This document shows positions 34,710-47,693 of a stretch of 64,000 nucleotides of DNA, piece after piece (within the stretch, counting starts at the first letter, position 1; each line of letters starts with the position of its first letter). This DNA comes from Herbaspirillum chlorophenolicum. Lineage in GTDB: Bacteria > Pseudomonadota > Gammaproteobacteria > Burkholderiales > Burkholderiaceae_D. The DNA is taken from positions 1-64,000 of the forward strand of contig NZ_LFLT01000010.1 of assembly GCF_001189955.1 (NCBI RefSeq), in the 5' to 3' direction. A program made the translations under genes and the position numbers. Below the pieces are notes generated by a model. The model ran no database searches, was not told where the DNA came from, and saw only the letters and a list, made by a program, of their open reading frames with translations.

Positions 34710-35083
34710 TGATATCTCCTCGAAATTTTCATATTGCAGCCTCTAAGCTGGCCTCAGTTTATGATGCCTTCAAATTTTATACAATATCCAATACACAATC
34801 TACAATTAATGAGTGTTGGCATTAAGCAATTCCAATGCCAGGGGCATCAAAAAGAAAAGGCTGAGAATGCCGGCTTGTTGCCATTGCCGTATTTGTCGGT
34901 GGTCACGTTAGCGCTGCCTGCGCTTTCAGCAGGGAATGCAGCCTGCATGTGCGCGTGGCGCTGGATAAAATTTCCCCAGAGGTGATCTGTTTTGGCTTTT
35001 CGTTAGTCATTGGAAGTGAGAACGCTTCTTTTTCCCAAAAGCGGGTTTTTCAATTTTCTTATGTCCAAACGAAAGGTCAGATC
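34710..35083. other. 374-bp divergent region (MHS transporter / TonB receptor)
   Basis: The region is AT-rich near the transporter, with the GntR-type motif at 34774-34811, and more mixed towards the receptor. An open frame covers 34734-34985 but has no family resemblance and weak codon bias. No clear Fur box was found upstream of the receptor; GAAGTGAGAACGCTTC (about 35014-35029) is an imperfect palindrome of unknown meaning. Confidence 0.5.
34774..34811. promoter_or_regulatory. Candidate GntR operator 3 (transporter promoter)
   Basis: ATTTTATACAATAT (34774-34787) repeats the 14-bp core of site 1 exactly. A second element, ATCTACAATTAAT, follows about 12 bp later. The site is 65-100 bp upstream of the transporter start. 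Confidence 0.55.
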
Positions 35084-37306
35084 ATGGGGCAGGTCCGGGC
35101 GTCGAAGCGCCAACACAATTCCGTTTTCCACATGAAGGCCGTGGCCTCCGCTGTGCGCCATCTGGTGCTGATGGCGCCGATGCTGGCTGCCCCAGTGGCC
35201 TATGCGCAGACTGCGCCGACTTCGACCGGTAGCAGCATGGCGACGGCTACCACCACCACGACAGGCAGCAACAGCAACGCGGTGCTGCCCACCGTCACCG
35301 TCACCGAAAGCGCCGATCCCACCGCGCCCTATGCCGGCGGCCTGGTTGCCCGCGGCGGCAGCCTGGGTGTGCTCGGTACGGCCAGTGTGATGGATACGCC
35401 GTTCAGCACCACCAACTACACGTCCCAGGGTATCGAAGACGTGCAGGCGCGCGCGATCGGCGATGTGATTACCAATGATGCCTCCGTGCGCAACACCAAC
35501 GGCAATGGCGGCTTCGGCGATAGCTATCAGATCCGCGGTTTCACGATGTCGGCCAACGATGTGGCCTTCAATGGCCTGTACGGCCTGGTGCCGCTGACCC
35601 GTATGCCGATCGCGATGGTGGAGCGTATCGAAGTGCTGAAGGGGCCGGGCACGCTGATGTATGGCATGGGGCCCGCTGGCGGTATTGGCGGTGCGGTCAA
35701 CCTGGTGCCCAAGCGCGCCACGGAGGATCCCATTTCCAGCGTGACCGCGACTTATCTGTCCAATGCCCAGTTCGGCTTGAAGGCCGACCTGGGGCGCCGT
35801 TTCGGGGAGAACCAGGAATGGGGGATACGGGTCAACGCGCTGTACGCCGACGGCAATACCGGCCTGTCCGGCAGCAACCAGCAGCAAACCATGGGCTCGG
35901 TCGCATTGGACTACAACGGCGGCCGCGTCCGCTGGAGCCTGGATGCGTACACCCAGCACGAGGATGCGCGCAACTTCCGTCCGCAGTTCAGCATCGACAG
36001 CAGCCTAGCCACCATGCCGGCCGCACCCTCCGGCAAGACCAACCTGTATCCGGGCACGACGCTGCAATCCGACGACAAGGCCGTCGCCACGCGCCTGGAA
36101 TATGACATCAACGACAAGCTGACCGCCTACGGCGCGGTCGGTTACCACGTGGCGGAGTCGGCGCAAAGCTGGCCGGGCACCAGCATCATGAACGTGCGCG
36201 GCGACACCGGTACTTTATACAACGGCTACTATGACCAGCGCGTCACTTCCACCTCGGCCGACGTCGGCCTGCGCGCACGCTTCGACACGGGCGGCATCAA
36301 GCACACCCTGATGCTGGGGGCGAACATGCTCGACCAGCAGACGGATTACTTCTTCGATTCCCAGAGTACTGGCGTGACCTCGAACCTGTATAACCCGGTT
36401 CCGCTTCCCGCCGCCGCAGGCGTGCGTGGCCAACCGATGCCGCAGAACCAGATCCGCCTGACCAGCCTTGCGCTGACCGATACCCTGTCTTTTATCGATG
36501 ACAGATTGCGCCTGATTGCCGGCCTGCGTCGCCAGCAGGTCTATCAGCACAGCCTGACTGACGCCGCGCAGACCTCCAACAGAATGGCCATTTCTCCGGT
36601 GCTGGCGGTGGTGGTCAAGCCCTTGGAAAACCTGTCGGTGTATGCGAATTACACGGCGGCGCTCAGCGCGGGCGGGTTCACCGGTGCAAACGACGGCAAC
36701 CCGAATCAGCAGTTTCCTCCGTATAAGTCAAAGCAATACGAGGCGGGCGTGAAAGCCGACTGGGGGCGCGTGACAACGACCGCCGCGGTCTTCCAGATTG
36801 AACAGGCCAACAGCACATCGACGACCATCAACGGTACGACCTATACATCCCAGGATGGCCGTGCACGCATCCGTGGCCTCGAGCTGAGCGCCTACGGCGA
36901 GCTGCAGCGCGGCTTGCGCTTCAATGCCAGCGGTACCTTCTTCGACACCAAGCAATCGCATACCGGCGATGGCGCGACCGATGGCAAGGATGTGGGCGCG
37001 GTGCCGAATCACAACTTCAATCTGGGCCTGGACTGGGATACGCCATGGCTGGCCGGCCTGGCGCTGAACACCCGGGTCACCAATACCGGTTCCATGTGGT
37101 ACAGCAACGCCAATGCGCTGAAGGTGCCCGGCTGGACCCGCATGGATGTCGGCGCACGTTACATCACCAAGACCGCCGGCCAGGTCGTGACCTATCGCGC
37201 CAACATCGAGAACCTGTTCGACAAGAACTATTGGGTGATGCAGAACGGCTATGTCGGTACTTCCTCCGGCCGCACCTTCGTGCTGTCGGCCAAGGTCGAC
37301 TTCTGA
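35084..37306 (+). CDS. TonB-dependent siderophore receptor
   Basis: This 740-residue outer-membrane protein starts at ATG 35084 (MGQVRASKRQ), with a long signal peptide cleaved near PVAYAQ-TA. A plug domain (~75-215) has a TonB-box-like VLPTVTVTES region, SYQIRGFTMSANDVAFNGL and ERIEVLKGPGTLMYGMGPAGGIGGAVNLVPK. A 22-strand barrel follows, with the C-terminal RANIENLFDKNYW motif and the terminal aromatic FVLSAKVDF. The plug signature is that of ferrisiderophore receptors (FhuA/FpvA type) without an N-terminal signalling domain. The ligand cannot be read from sequence. Iron regulation is expected but no clear Fur site was seen. Confidence 0.9.
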   Translation: MGQVRASKRQHNSVFHMKAVASAVRHLVLMAPMLAAPVAYAQTAPTSTGSSMATATTTTTGSNSNAVLPTVTVTESADPTAPYAGGLVARGGSLGVLGTASVMDTPFSTTNYTSQGIEDVQARAIGDVITNDASVRNTNGNGGFGDSYQIRGFTMSANDVAFNGLYGLVPLTRMPIAMVERIEVLKGPGTLMYGMGPAGGIGGAVNLVPKRATEDPISSVTATYLSNAQFGLKADLGRRFGENQEWGIRVNALYADGNTGLSGSNQQQTMGSVALDYNGGRVRWSLDAYTQHEDARNFRPQFSIDSSLATMPAAPSGKTNLYPGTTLQSDDKAVATRLEYDINDKLTAYGAVGYHVAESAQSWPGTSIMNVRGDTGTLYNGYYDQRVTSTSADVGLRARFDTGGIKHTLMLGANMLDQQTDYFFDSQSTGVTSNLYNPVPLPAAAGVRGQPMPQNQIRLTSLALTDTLSFIDDRLRLIAGLRRQQVYQHSLTDAAQTSNRMAISPVLAVVVKPLENLSVYANYTAALSAGGFTGANDGNPNQQFPPYKSKQYEAGVKADWGRVTTTAAVFQIEQANSTSTTINGTTYTSQDGRARIRGLELSAYGELQRGLRFNASGTFFDTKQSHTGDGATDGKDVGAVPNHNFNLGLDWDTPWLAGLALNTRVTNTGSMWYSNANALKVPGWTRMDVGARYITKTAGQVVTYRANIENLFDKNYWVMQNGYVGTSSGRTFVLSAKVDF

Positions 37307-37314
37307 TGCACCTG

Positions 37315-37348
37315 GGCTGCGCGTGCGGTTGGGCGCGCAGCCTTTTCT
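37315..37348 (+). terminator. Terminator of the TonB receptor gene
   Basis: GGCTGCGCG (37315-37323) / CGCGCAGCC (37334-37342) form a 9-bp GC-rich stem followed by TTTTCTTC, starting nine bases after the receptor stop. Confidence 0.85.
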
Positions 37349-37359
37349 TCGTCGTTTCA

Positions 37360-37396
37360 GGCGCCGCCGGGGCACGTTCCCTGCGGCGTTTTTTTT
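37360..37396 (+). terminator. Second tandem terminator after the TonB receptor
   Basis: A GC-rich stem built from CGCCG...CGGCG with an inner GGG/CCC helix ends in eight T residues (37389-37396). It is a back-up terminator protecting the atp promoter region. Confidence 0.75.
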
Positions 37397-37883
37397 GTTG
37401 AATTGGCGGTGCTGTCCGCCGTCCCGGGTACCGTGGTTTTACGGTAGGGCGGATATCGGCCATGAGGCTACGCTGTGCTGCAGCATAAAATGATAAAAGC
37501 GAGCTTGGTCGTCGGACAACTTGCATACGGCTTGTTCGCGCCAAGGTGGCTTGCCAACTGATTGCGAGCGCGGGATCTTGTCAGGTAAATCCTTGAATTT
37601 TCATGAGTTTCTGCTGGTGTGTCAGGGCGAATTTGACTACATTGAGCGGAAACCCCTTTGCTGACAGGATTGTCAGGTTACGGCAGGTGCGACGGGGTTG
37701 GATGGCGGGGTGAAAATGCGCCGCGATCGGGCATCATCGATTTTCCTGCTGCTACAAATCGCAACCATCCGGCAATTTCCCATCGCGTAATTTGTTGCAA
37801 TGCGCAAAATTCAATTCGTACACTATTTTCCACATCTCGCTGATAAATGGCCGAGATAACGCCGTGATCTGGCTGTAAAAGGT

Positions 37884-37913
37884 TTGACTAACCTGAAAAC
37901 GAACCTTTATAAT
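37884..37913 (+). promoter_or_regulatory. Sigma70 promoter of the atp operon
   Basis: TTGACT (37884-37889), an 18-bp spacer, then TATAAT (37908-37913), 32 bp before the atpI start. It is close to consensus and correctly placed for the ATP synthase operon. Confidence 0.85.
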
Positions 37914-37944
37914 CGCCGGGCTTTTAAGCTGCCGTCTGCTCGTA

Positions 37945-39140
<1,196 letters not shown>

Positions 39141-39208
39141 CAACAAGGCTTGCCGTACCTGTTTTTTGGTTTGTTTTTTGATTTTTTGTATTTACTAACT
39201 TTTCTTAA

Positions 39209-39463
<255 letters not shown>

Positions 39464-39537
39464 TTCGGGCTTCATAGCCACTCTCACCCTGCCGGACGAT
39501 TGGTTCCGGCACTCGTTATTCTGAGAAGGAAATTACC

Positions 39538-40008
39538 GTGAACTTAAATGCAACATTGATTGCGCAGTTCGTGGTCTTCTTCATCCTCGCCGGCTTCACG
39601 ATGAAATTCGTGTGGCCGCCGTTGATCAAGGCGCTCGACGAGCGCGCCAAGAAGATTGCGGACGGCCTGGCAGCCGCCGACCGCGGCAAGGCAGATCTGG
39701 CCGCCGCCGAAAAGCGCGTGCAGGCTGAATTGTCGTCGGCCCGCGATGAAGGCCAGAAGCGCATCGGCGACGCCGAAAAGCGCGCGCAGCTGATCATCGA
39801 AGAAGCGAAGAAGACGGCCGCTGACGAAGCAGCCCGCATCATCGCCAATGCCAAAGCCGATGCCGAACAGCAAGTGAACAAGGCGCGCGAACAACTGCGC
39901 GGCGAAGTCGCAACGCTGGCGGTCAAGGGTGCTGAGCAGATCTTGAAGCGCGAAGTCAACGCAGCGGCGCATGCCGAATTGCTGAACCAATTGAAGGCAG
40001 AGCTGTAA
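39538..40008 (+). CDS. atpF: ATP synthase F0 subunit b
   Basis: This 156-residue stator subunit starts at GTG 39538 after GAGAAGGA. One N-terminal helix ([23 protein letters not shown]) is followed by a long charged alpha-helix (residues ~30-150) that forms the peripheral stalk dimer. The frame is rich in Ala, Glu and Lys as in other b subunits. It lies 74 bp after atpE and just ahead of atpH. Confidence 0.95.
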   Translation: MNLNATLIAQFVVFFILAGFTMKFVWPPLIKALDERAKKIADGLAAADRGKADLAAAEKRVQAELSSARDEGQKRIGDAEKRAQLIIEEAKKTAADEAARIIANAKADAEQQVNKAREQLRGEVATLAVKGAEQILKREVNAAAHAELLNQLKAEL

Positions 40009-40009
40009 T

Positions 40010-40543
40010 ATGGCCGAACTCGCAACGATCGCTCGCCCTTACGCCGAAGCCTTGTTCCGTGTGGCCAAGGCAGGCAGCCTGGCAGCCTGGTCCGATCTCG
40101 TTACCGAGATGGCCCAGGTGGCAGCGCATCCCGAGCTCAACGCCCTGGCGCAAAATCCTTCCGTTTCGCATGCCAAGCTGGCCGAAGTGTTTGCCGCAGC
40201 AGTGAAGACTCCGCTTTCCATCGAAGCGCAGAACTTCGTCAAGACCTTGGCCGACAACGGCCGTCTGACCCTGTTGCCGCAGATCGCCGAACAATTCCAT
40301 GCGCTGAAAAACGCCCAGGAAGGTTCGGCCGATGCACATATCGTCAGCGCATTCGAGATGAGCGATGCGCAGGTCAAGGATGTGATTTCCACTCTGGAGA
40401 AGAAGTTCGGCCGCAAGCTGAACCCTTCTGTGGAAGTGGACAACAGCCTGATCGGCGGCGTGCGTGTCGTGGTTGGCGACGAAGTGTTCGATACCTCCGT
40501 GCGCGCGAAACTGCAGCAGCTGCATGCTGCTTTGGCCGCGTGA
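40010..40543 (+). CDS. atpH: ATP synthase F1 subunit delta
   Basis: This 177-residue stator cap protein begins [18 protein letters not shown], the standard delta N-terminus, and ends with the [28 protein letters not shown] family signature in the C-terminal domain. It starts one base after the atpF stop, so the two are tightly coupled. It links subunit b to the alpha3beta3 crown. Confidence 0.95.
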   Translation: MAELATIARPYAEALFRVAKAGSLAAWSDLVTEMAQVAAHPELNALAQNPSVSHAKLAEVFAAAVKTPLSIEAQNFVKTLADNGRLTLLPQIAEQFHALKNAQEGSADAHIVSAFEMSDAQVKDVISTLEKKFGRKLNPSVEVDNSLIGGVRVVVGDEVFDTSVRAKLQQLHAALAA

Positions 40544-40590
40544 ATAGCCGGACCCTGGCGTAAGCGAAAGAAAAATTTTTAGGAGTTAGT

Positions 40591-42132
<1,542 letters not shown>

Positions 42133-42162
42133 TTTTTACTGAAGCTATAAGGAGTCTTACTC

Positions 42163-43035
42163 GTGGCTACAGGTAAAGAGATACGTGGCAAGATCAAGAG
42201 CGTAGAGAATACGAAGAAGATCACCAAGGCGATGGAAATGGTCGCGGCATCCAAAATGCGCAAGGCGCAGGACCGGATGCACGCTGCCCGCCCATACAGC
42301 GACAAGATCCGCAATATTGCGGCCAACCTGTCGCAGGCCAATCCGGAATACACGCATCCGTTCATGGTCAAGCAGGATACCGCCAAGCGCGTTGGTTTCA
42401 TCGTCGTGACGACCGACAAGGGTCTGTGCGGCGGCATGAACACCAATTCGCTGCGTCTGCTGACTGCGAAGATTCGTGAACTGGAAGGCCAGAGCCTTGC
42501 AATCGAGACCGTTGCCATTGGCAACAAGGGTCTCGGTTTTCTGAATCGTATTGGCGCCCGCGTGGCCGCCAACGTAACGCAATTGGGCGATACGCCTCAC
42601 CTGGAAAAGCTGATCGGCCCCGTGAAGGTGCTGCTCGATGCATACCAGGAAGGCAAGCTGGACGCGGTGTACCTGGTGTACACCAAGTTCATCAATACGA
42701 TGAAGCAGGAAGCAACCCTGCAGCAATTGCTGCCGCTGACCAGCGACAAGCTCAAGGCTGACGAGGGTTCGCACTCCTGGGACTACATCTATGAGCCCGA
42801 TGTGCAAAGCGTGGTGGACGAGCTGCTGGTGCGTTACGTTGAAGCACTGATTTATCAGGCTGTCGCTGAAAACATGGCGTCCGAGCAATCGGCGCGGATG
42901 GTGGCGATGAAAGCTGCAAGCGACAACGCCGGCAGTGTGATCGGAGAGCTGAAGCTGGTCTACAACAAGACCCGCCAGGCAGCGATCACCAAAGAACTGT
43001 CGGAAATCGTTGCTGGTGCGGCCGCGGTTGGCTGA
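42163..43035 (+). CDS. atpG: ATP synthase F1 subunit gamma
   Basis: This 290-residue central stalk subunit starts at GTG 42163 after TAAGGAGT. It has the N-terminal helix [30 protein letters not shown] and the C-terminal [15 protein letters not shown]...[21 protein letters not shown] helix that rotates inside the alpha3beta3 head. It lies 30 bp after atpA. Confidence 0.97.
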   Translation: MATGKEIRGKIKSVENTKKITKAMEMVAASKMRKAQDRMHAARPYSDKIRNIAANLSQANPEYTHPFMVKQDTAKRVGFIVVTTDKGLCGGMNTNSLRLLTAKIRELEGQSLAIETVAIGNKGLGFLNRIGARVAANVTQLGDTPHLEKLIGPVKVLLDAYQEGKLDAVYLVYTKFINTMKQEATLQQLLPLTSDKLKADEGSHSWDYIYEPDVQSVVDELLVRYVEALIYQAVAENMASEQSARMVAMKAASDNAGSVIGELKLVYNKTRQAAITKELSEIVAGAAAVG

Positions 43036-43075
43036 TAGCGGCAGACGTAACGCAGCGATGCGAATCAGATTTTAA

Positions 43076-44500
<1,425 letters not shown>

Positions 44501-44573
44501 GCATTCATTGATTTTCGGCGCCGCTTCCGTTCATTGCTGATGAACGGAAGCGGTCAATCGGATAGGAAACGAC

Positions 44574-44996
44574 ATGGCACATACTATTCACGTGGACGTG
44601 GTTTCGGCGGAAGAGGAAATCTTCTCCGGCGAGGCTGAATTCGTCGCGTTGCCGGGTGAAGCGGGCGAGCTGGGTATCTATCCCCGCCACACTCCGCTGA
44701 TCACGCGCATCAAGCCAGGTGCCGTCCGTATCAAGGTGCCGGGCCAGGCAGCCGAGGAGTTCGTGTTCGTGGCGGGCGGCCTGCTGGAAGTTCAGCCGGA
44801 TACCGTGACCGTGCTGGCCGACACCGCGATCCGCGGCGCCGACCTGGACGAAGCCAAGGCAACGGAAGCGAAGAAGCTGGCGGAAGAAGCACTGGCCAAT
44901 CGCGATTCGAAGATCGATTACGCTGCTGCGCAAGCCGAACTGGCTGCCGCTGTGGCGCAATTGGCCGCGATCCAGAAGTTGCGTCAGAAGCGCTGA
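44574..44996 (+). CDS. atpC: ATP synthase F1 subunit epsilon
   Basis: This 140-residue subunit has the N-terminal beta-sandwich ([38 protein letters not shown] split over residues 5-43) and a C-terminal two-helix hairpin (~90-138) that can inhibit ATPase activity. It is last in the operon, followed 47 bp later by a rho-independent terminator. Confidence 0.96.
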   Translation: MAHTIHVDVVSAEEEIFSGEAEFVALPGEAGELGIYPRHTPLITRIKPGAVRIKVPGQAAEEFVFVAGGLLEVQPDTVTVLADTAIRGADLDEAKATEAKKLAEEALANRDSKIDYAAAQAELAAAVAQLAAIQKLRQKR

Positions 44997-45043
44997 TTCG
45001 TCGGCATCGCCATCTCCGAAAGGAATGGCGCAAGCAAGAAGTC

Positions 45044-45069
45044 AAAAGGCAGCCTCGGCTGCCTTTTTT
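45044..45069 (+). terminator. Terminator of the atp operon
   Basis: AAAA, stem GGCAGC (45048-45053), CTCG tetraloop, GCTGCC (45058-45063), then six T residues. A textbook rho-independent terminator after atpC. Confidence 0.93.
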
Positions 45070-45099
45070 CATTGGCGCGCATGGCTGATGGATGCGCGT

Positions 45100-45116
45100 T
45101 GGCGCATATTGCGCTA
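45100..45116. repeat. Palindrome related to the one at 26481
   Basis: TGGCGCA-TAT-TGCGCTA is a near-perfect palindrome (6 of 7 pairs) ~75 bp upstream of the CoA-binding protein gene. It shares the TGGCGCA/TGCGCCA arms of the element upstream of the DUF883 gene, with a spacer one base shorter. Confidence 0.35.
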
Positions 45117-45189
45117 GTCTGGACAAATATAAACGGCGCTCTTCATTGCAAGCACATATCGCCGGAACCGAAAGAGACAGGAGAACTTC

Positions 45190-45642
45190 ATGCCGCAGAC
45201 TGGCAACGCACAGCCACTCTCATCCCATGCCGGCGGCAAGCCGGTGATTGCCGTGGTCGGTTTGTCCAATCGCCCCGTGCGAGCCAGTTACGATGTCGCA
45301 GCTTATATGCAGTCCGCAGGCTATCGCATTGTCGCGGTCAATCCCATGTATGCCGGCCAGACCATCCTGGGTGAACATTGCCACGCCACCTTGCAGGAAG
45401 CGGCGGCGGCGCTGGCGAAAGAAGGGTTGCGCATCGCCATCGTTGACTGTTTCCGTAAATCGTCCGACATCCCGCCGGTGGTGGATGAGGCCATCGCCAT
45501 CGGCGCCGAATGCGTCTGGATGCAGCTCGACATCTTTCACGAGGAAGCCGCCGCCAAGGCCCGTGCTGCCGGGTTGAAGGTGATCATGGACAAGTGCATC
45601 AAGATCGAGCACCGGATGGGAAATTACCTCGGCGTGCTCTGA
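45190..45642 (+). CDS. CoA-binding domain protein (YccU-like)
   Basis: This 150-residue single-domain Rossmann protein has VIAVVGLSNRPVRASYDVAAYMQ at the N-terminus, VNPMYAGQTILGE and a C-terminal DKCIKIEHR, the pattern of the CoA_binding_2/YccU family related to succinyl-CoA synthetase alpha. Catalytic role unknown; the homologues bind CoA. The start ATG 45190 has ACAGGAGA upstream. It lies 74 bp before the PPK2 gene on the same strand, possibly cotranscribed. Confidence 0.88.
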   Translation: MPQTGNAQPLSSHAGGKPVIAVVGLSNRPVRASYDVAAYMQSAGYRIVAVNPMYAGQTILGEHCHATLQEAAAALAKEGLRIAIVDCFRKSSDIPPVVDEAIAIGAECVWMQLDIFHEEAAAKARAAGLKVIMDKCIKIEHRMGNYLGVL

Positions 45643-45716
45643 ATGCGTGGCCGCACGGGTAATGCAGGCAGCGAGTCGTAACAAGGGTATCCCCACAACA
45701 ACCGAAGGGACCAGGC

Positions 45717-46529
45717 ATGCCAAAAAAAATCGCAGAGCAATTCATCGCCGACGGCAAGGTGGAGATCAATGACAGCAGCGCTTCGTCCAAGCCGCTGTCG
45801 TCCGGCAACAAGGAGCAGGACAAGGCCGAGATCGGCCGCCTCGCCGCTGCCATCGGCGAGCAGCAGCAGATGTTCTATGCCGGCCGCCGGCACAAGTTGC
45901 TGGTGATCCTGCAGGGAATGGACACCAGCGGCAAGGATGGCACGGTCAACGATGTGTTTGCCGGTGTCAATCCACAAGGTATCCGTATTGCCAACTTCAA
46001 GGCGCCGACGTCGATCGAACTGGCGCACGACTATCTTTGGCGGGTCCACCAGCAGGTGCCGGCGGCGGGAGAGATCGTCGTGTTCAATCGTAGCCATTAC
46101 GAAGACGTGCTGATCACGCGCGTGCACGACTGGATCGACGACAAGGAGTGCAAGCGCCGCTACGCCCAGATCAATGATTTCGAGCGGCTGCTGAGCGAGA
46201 CCGGCACGGTCATCCTCAAGTTCTTCCTGCATATCTCGAAGGACGAACAGAAGGTGCGCCTGCAATCGCGCATCGACGATCCCAACAAGCACTGGAAATT
46301 CGAGATTCAGGATATTGAAGAGCGCAAGAGCTGGGATACCTACCAGCAGGCTTACCAAAATGCTCTGCGCGCCACCAGCACGGAACATGCGCCCTGGTAC
46401 GTGGTGCCGGCCGATGCCAAGACGCATCGCAACCTGGTGATCGCCAACATCGTGCTGGAGACGCTGGAGGCGTTGAAGCTCAAGTTCCCGGATCCGAAGC
46501 CTGAACTGAAGAAACTCAAATTCGAGTGA
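45717..46529 (+). CDS. Polyphosphate kinase 2 family protein (probable polyP-dependent nucleotide kinase)
   Basis: PPK2 enzymes phosphorylate nucleoside mono- or diphosphates with polyphosphate. The 270-residue single-domain length fits class I or III. Walker A is GMDTSGKDGT (67-76); Walker B/lid region has EIVVFNRSHYEDVLITRVH (about 119-137); then RYAQINDFERLL and FLHISKDEQKVRLQSRIDDPNKHWKF. The HWKF and RSHYEDVL motifs are typical of the polyP:AMP/ADP phosphotransferase group. The exact class (AMP, ADP or both) is not settled by eye. Confidence 0.88.
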   Translation: MPKKIAEQFIADGKVEINDSSASSKPLSSGNKEQDKAEIGRLAAAIGEQQQMFYAGRRHKLLVILQGMDTSGKDGTVNDVFAGVNPQGIRIANFKAPTSIELAHDYLWRVHQQVPAAGEIVVFNRSHYEDVLITRVHDWIDDKECKRRYAQINDFERLLSETGTVILKFFLHISKDEQKVRLQSRIDDPNKHWKFEIQDIEERKSWDTYQQAYQNALRATSTEHAPWYVVPADAKTHRNLVIANIVLETLEALKLKFPDPKPELKKLKFE

Positions 46530-46539
46530 ACGCACCGCC

Positions 46540-46565
46540 GTCATCCCGGACTGCGCCGGGATGAC
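46540..46565. terminator. Hairpin between convergent ppk2 and pheC-like genes
   Basis: GTCATCCCGG (46540-46549) / CCGGGATGAC (46556-46565) form a perfect 10-bp stem with a 6-nt loop. It lacks a T-run. It resembles the dispersed GTCATCCCGG-type intergenic repeats found in proteobacteria and may terminate or stabilise the ppk2 transcript. Confidence 0.6.
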
Positions 46566-46598
46566 GAGGCAAGGTTCAAGGCCGGCCTGCGTGCATGC

Positions 46599-47393
46599 TT
46601 ACTTCAGCCACTTGTCGAAAACCTGCTGGTACTCGCCGGTGGCCTTGGCCAGGTGCAGCCAAGCATCCACATACTCCTTGAAAGCGAGATCGCCGCGCGG
46701 CAGCATGTAGGCCTTTTCGGCGAACTGCAGCGGCTGTTGGGGATTGACCGGGCACAATTCGGGATGGAGCTTGGACTGCCACATGGTCTCGCTGGCATCG
46801 GTCACCATCACGTCGGCTTTGCCGTCGACGATCTGCTGGAAGATCGTCACGTTGTCGGGATGCAGCGTCAGCGTCGCGCGCTTGTAGTGCGCCCGTGCGA
46901 AGCGTTCATTGGTGCCGCCGGGATTGACGATGGCGCGTGTGCCCGGCTGGTCGATCAGGTCGAAGTTGCGGAACTTGTCCTTGTCGGCGCAACGCACCAC
47001 CGGCGCCTTGCCATCCACCATGGTCGGCGCCGAGAACGCCGTCTTCTTCTGGCGTTCCAGCGTGATCGAGACGCCACCCATGGCGATGTCGCACTGGGCG
47101 ATGAAGTCATTCATCAGGTTGCTCCAGGTGGTCTTCACGAACTGCGCTTCCACCCCCAGCGACTTGGCCAGCAATGTGGCCAGCTCCACATCCATGCCCT
47201 CGAAAGTCTGGTCGGGGCGGTAGAAGGTGAACGGCTTGTAGTCGCCGGTCATGCATACGCGCAGCTTGCCGGATTTGATCACCTGGTCCAGGCGTGATGG
47301 ATTGGCGTCGCCGTCGGCGGCGAGGGCCGGGCGCATCGACAGCGAAACGAGGGTGAGGGCGGCCAGCAAGGCGGCGCCGAGAAACTTTTTCAT
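46599..47393 (-). CDS. pheC: Periplasmic cyclohexadienyl dehydratase-like protein (PheC) of the solute-binding fold
   Basis: This 264-residue protein has a Sec signal peptide cleaved near ALA-ADG (residue ~26) and a two-lobed family-3 solute-binding fold. It is much closer to PheC of Pseudomonas (recalled from memory) than to amino-acid binding proteins: TGDYKPF, NPGGTNERFARA, HPDNVTIFQQIVDGKAD and SKLHPELC. The residues reported as catalytic in PheC have counterparts here: Glu202 (TDASE), Trp90 (TTWSNLM) and Lys129 (VDGKAP). PheC converts prephenate to phenylpyruvate and arogenate to phenylalanine in the periplasm. No ABC permease or ATPase gene is adjacent, supporting an enzyme. It is divergent from hemE across 300 bp. 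Confidence 0.75.
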   Translation of the reverse strand: MKKFLGAALLAALTLVSLSMRPALAADGDANPSRLDQVIKSGKLRVCMTGDYKPFTFYRPDQTFEGMDVELATLLAKSLGVEAQFVKTTWSNLMNDFIAQCDIAMGGVSITLERQKKTAFSAPTMVDGKAPVVRCADKDKFRNFDLIDQPGTRAIVNPGGTNERFARAHYKRATLTLHPDNVTIFQQIVDGKADVMVTDASETMWQSKLHPELCPVNPQQPLQFAEKAYMLPRGDLAFKEYVDAWLHLAKATGEYQQVFDKWLK

Positions 47394-47693
47394 GTTGTCT
47401 CCTGATGGGTTTTTGGCAATGCGGCGCGTGATTTTTTGAGTGATGGCGTGCCGCCTGTTTGTCTTGTTGTTGCCCGCCGATCATAACAAAAATGCTTGCG
47501 CTTTCGCAGGGCGATTCGCCTTTCACGGGGCCATTGATCGCGGAGAAATCCGGCGCAGGAAGCAAGTATCGCCATGTGCGGCAGCGACGATCCAGGTCAA
47601 TATCGGTGCAGGCCAATACCGATAATTAGCCGGGCTTTTCCGGTTTGGATGAGATAATGGAGGTTTGCCGTTCGCTATCTTCCCAGGTCGACC
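47394..47693. other. 300-bp divergent region (pheC-like / hemE)
   Basis: This holds the promoters of both genes; no gene is supported. The pheC-like side has an AGGAGAC ribosome-binding site just upstream of its start. A TATCGGTGCAGGCCAATACCGATA inverted repeat (arms TATCGGT/ACCGATA, about 47599-47622) lies ~75 bp before hemE and could be an operator or a leader hairpin. Confidence 0.45.

Larger units (their letters stand above)
37307..37883. other. 577-bp region between the TonB receptor and the atp promoter
   Basis: Two terminators occupy its left end. The rest has short repeated TGTCAGG(T) elements around 37576, 37670 and the hairpin-like CTGACAggatTGTCAG (about 37661-37676), and low coding character. 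I found no gene or RNA family. Confidence 0.5.

Noticed and set aside
35010-35035. Fur box upstream of the TonB receptor
   Set aside because: The imperfect palindrome there does not match the GATAAT-type Fur consensus.
29651-37306. Genomic island inserted at tRNA-Arg(CCG)
   Set aside because: No integrase, no duplicated tRNA 3' end and no obvious composition break were seen; the catabolic genes and receptor look chromosomal.
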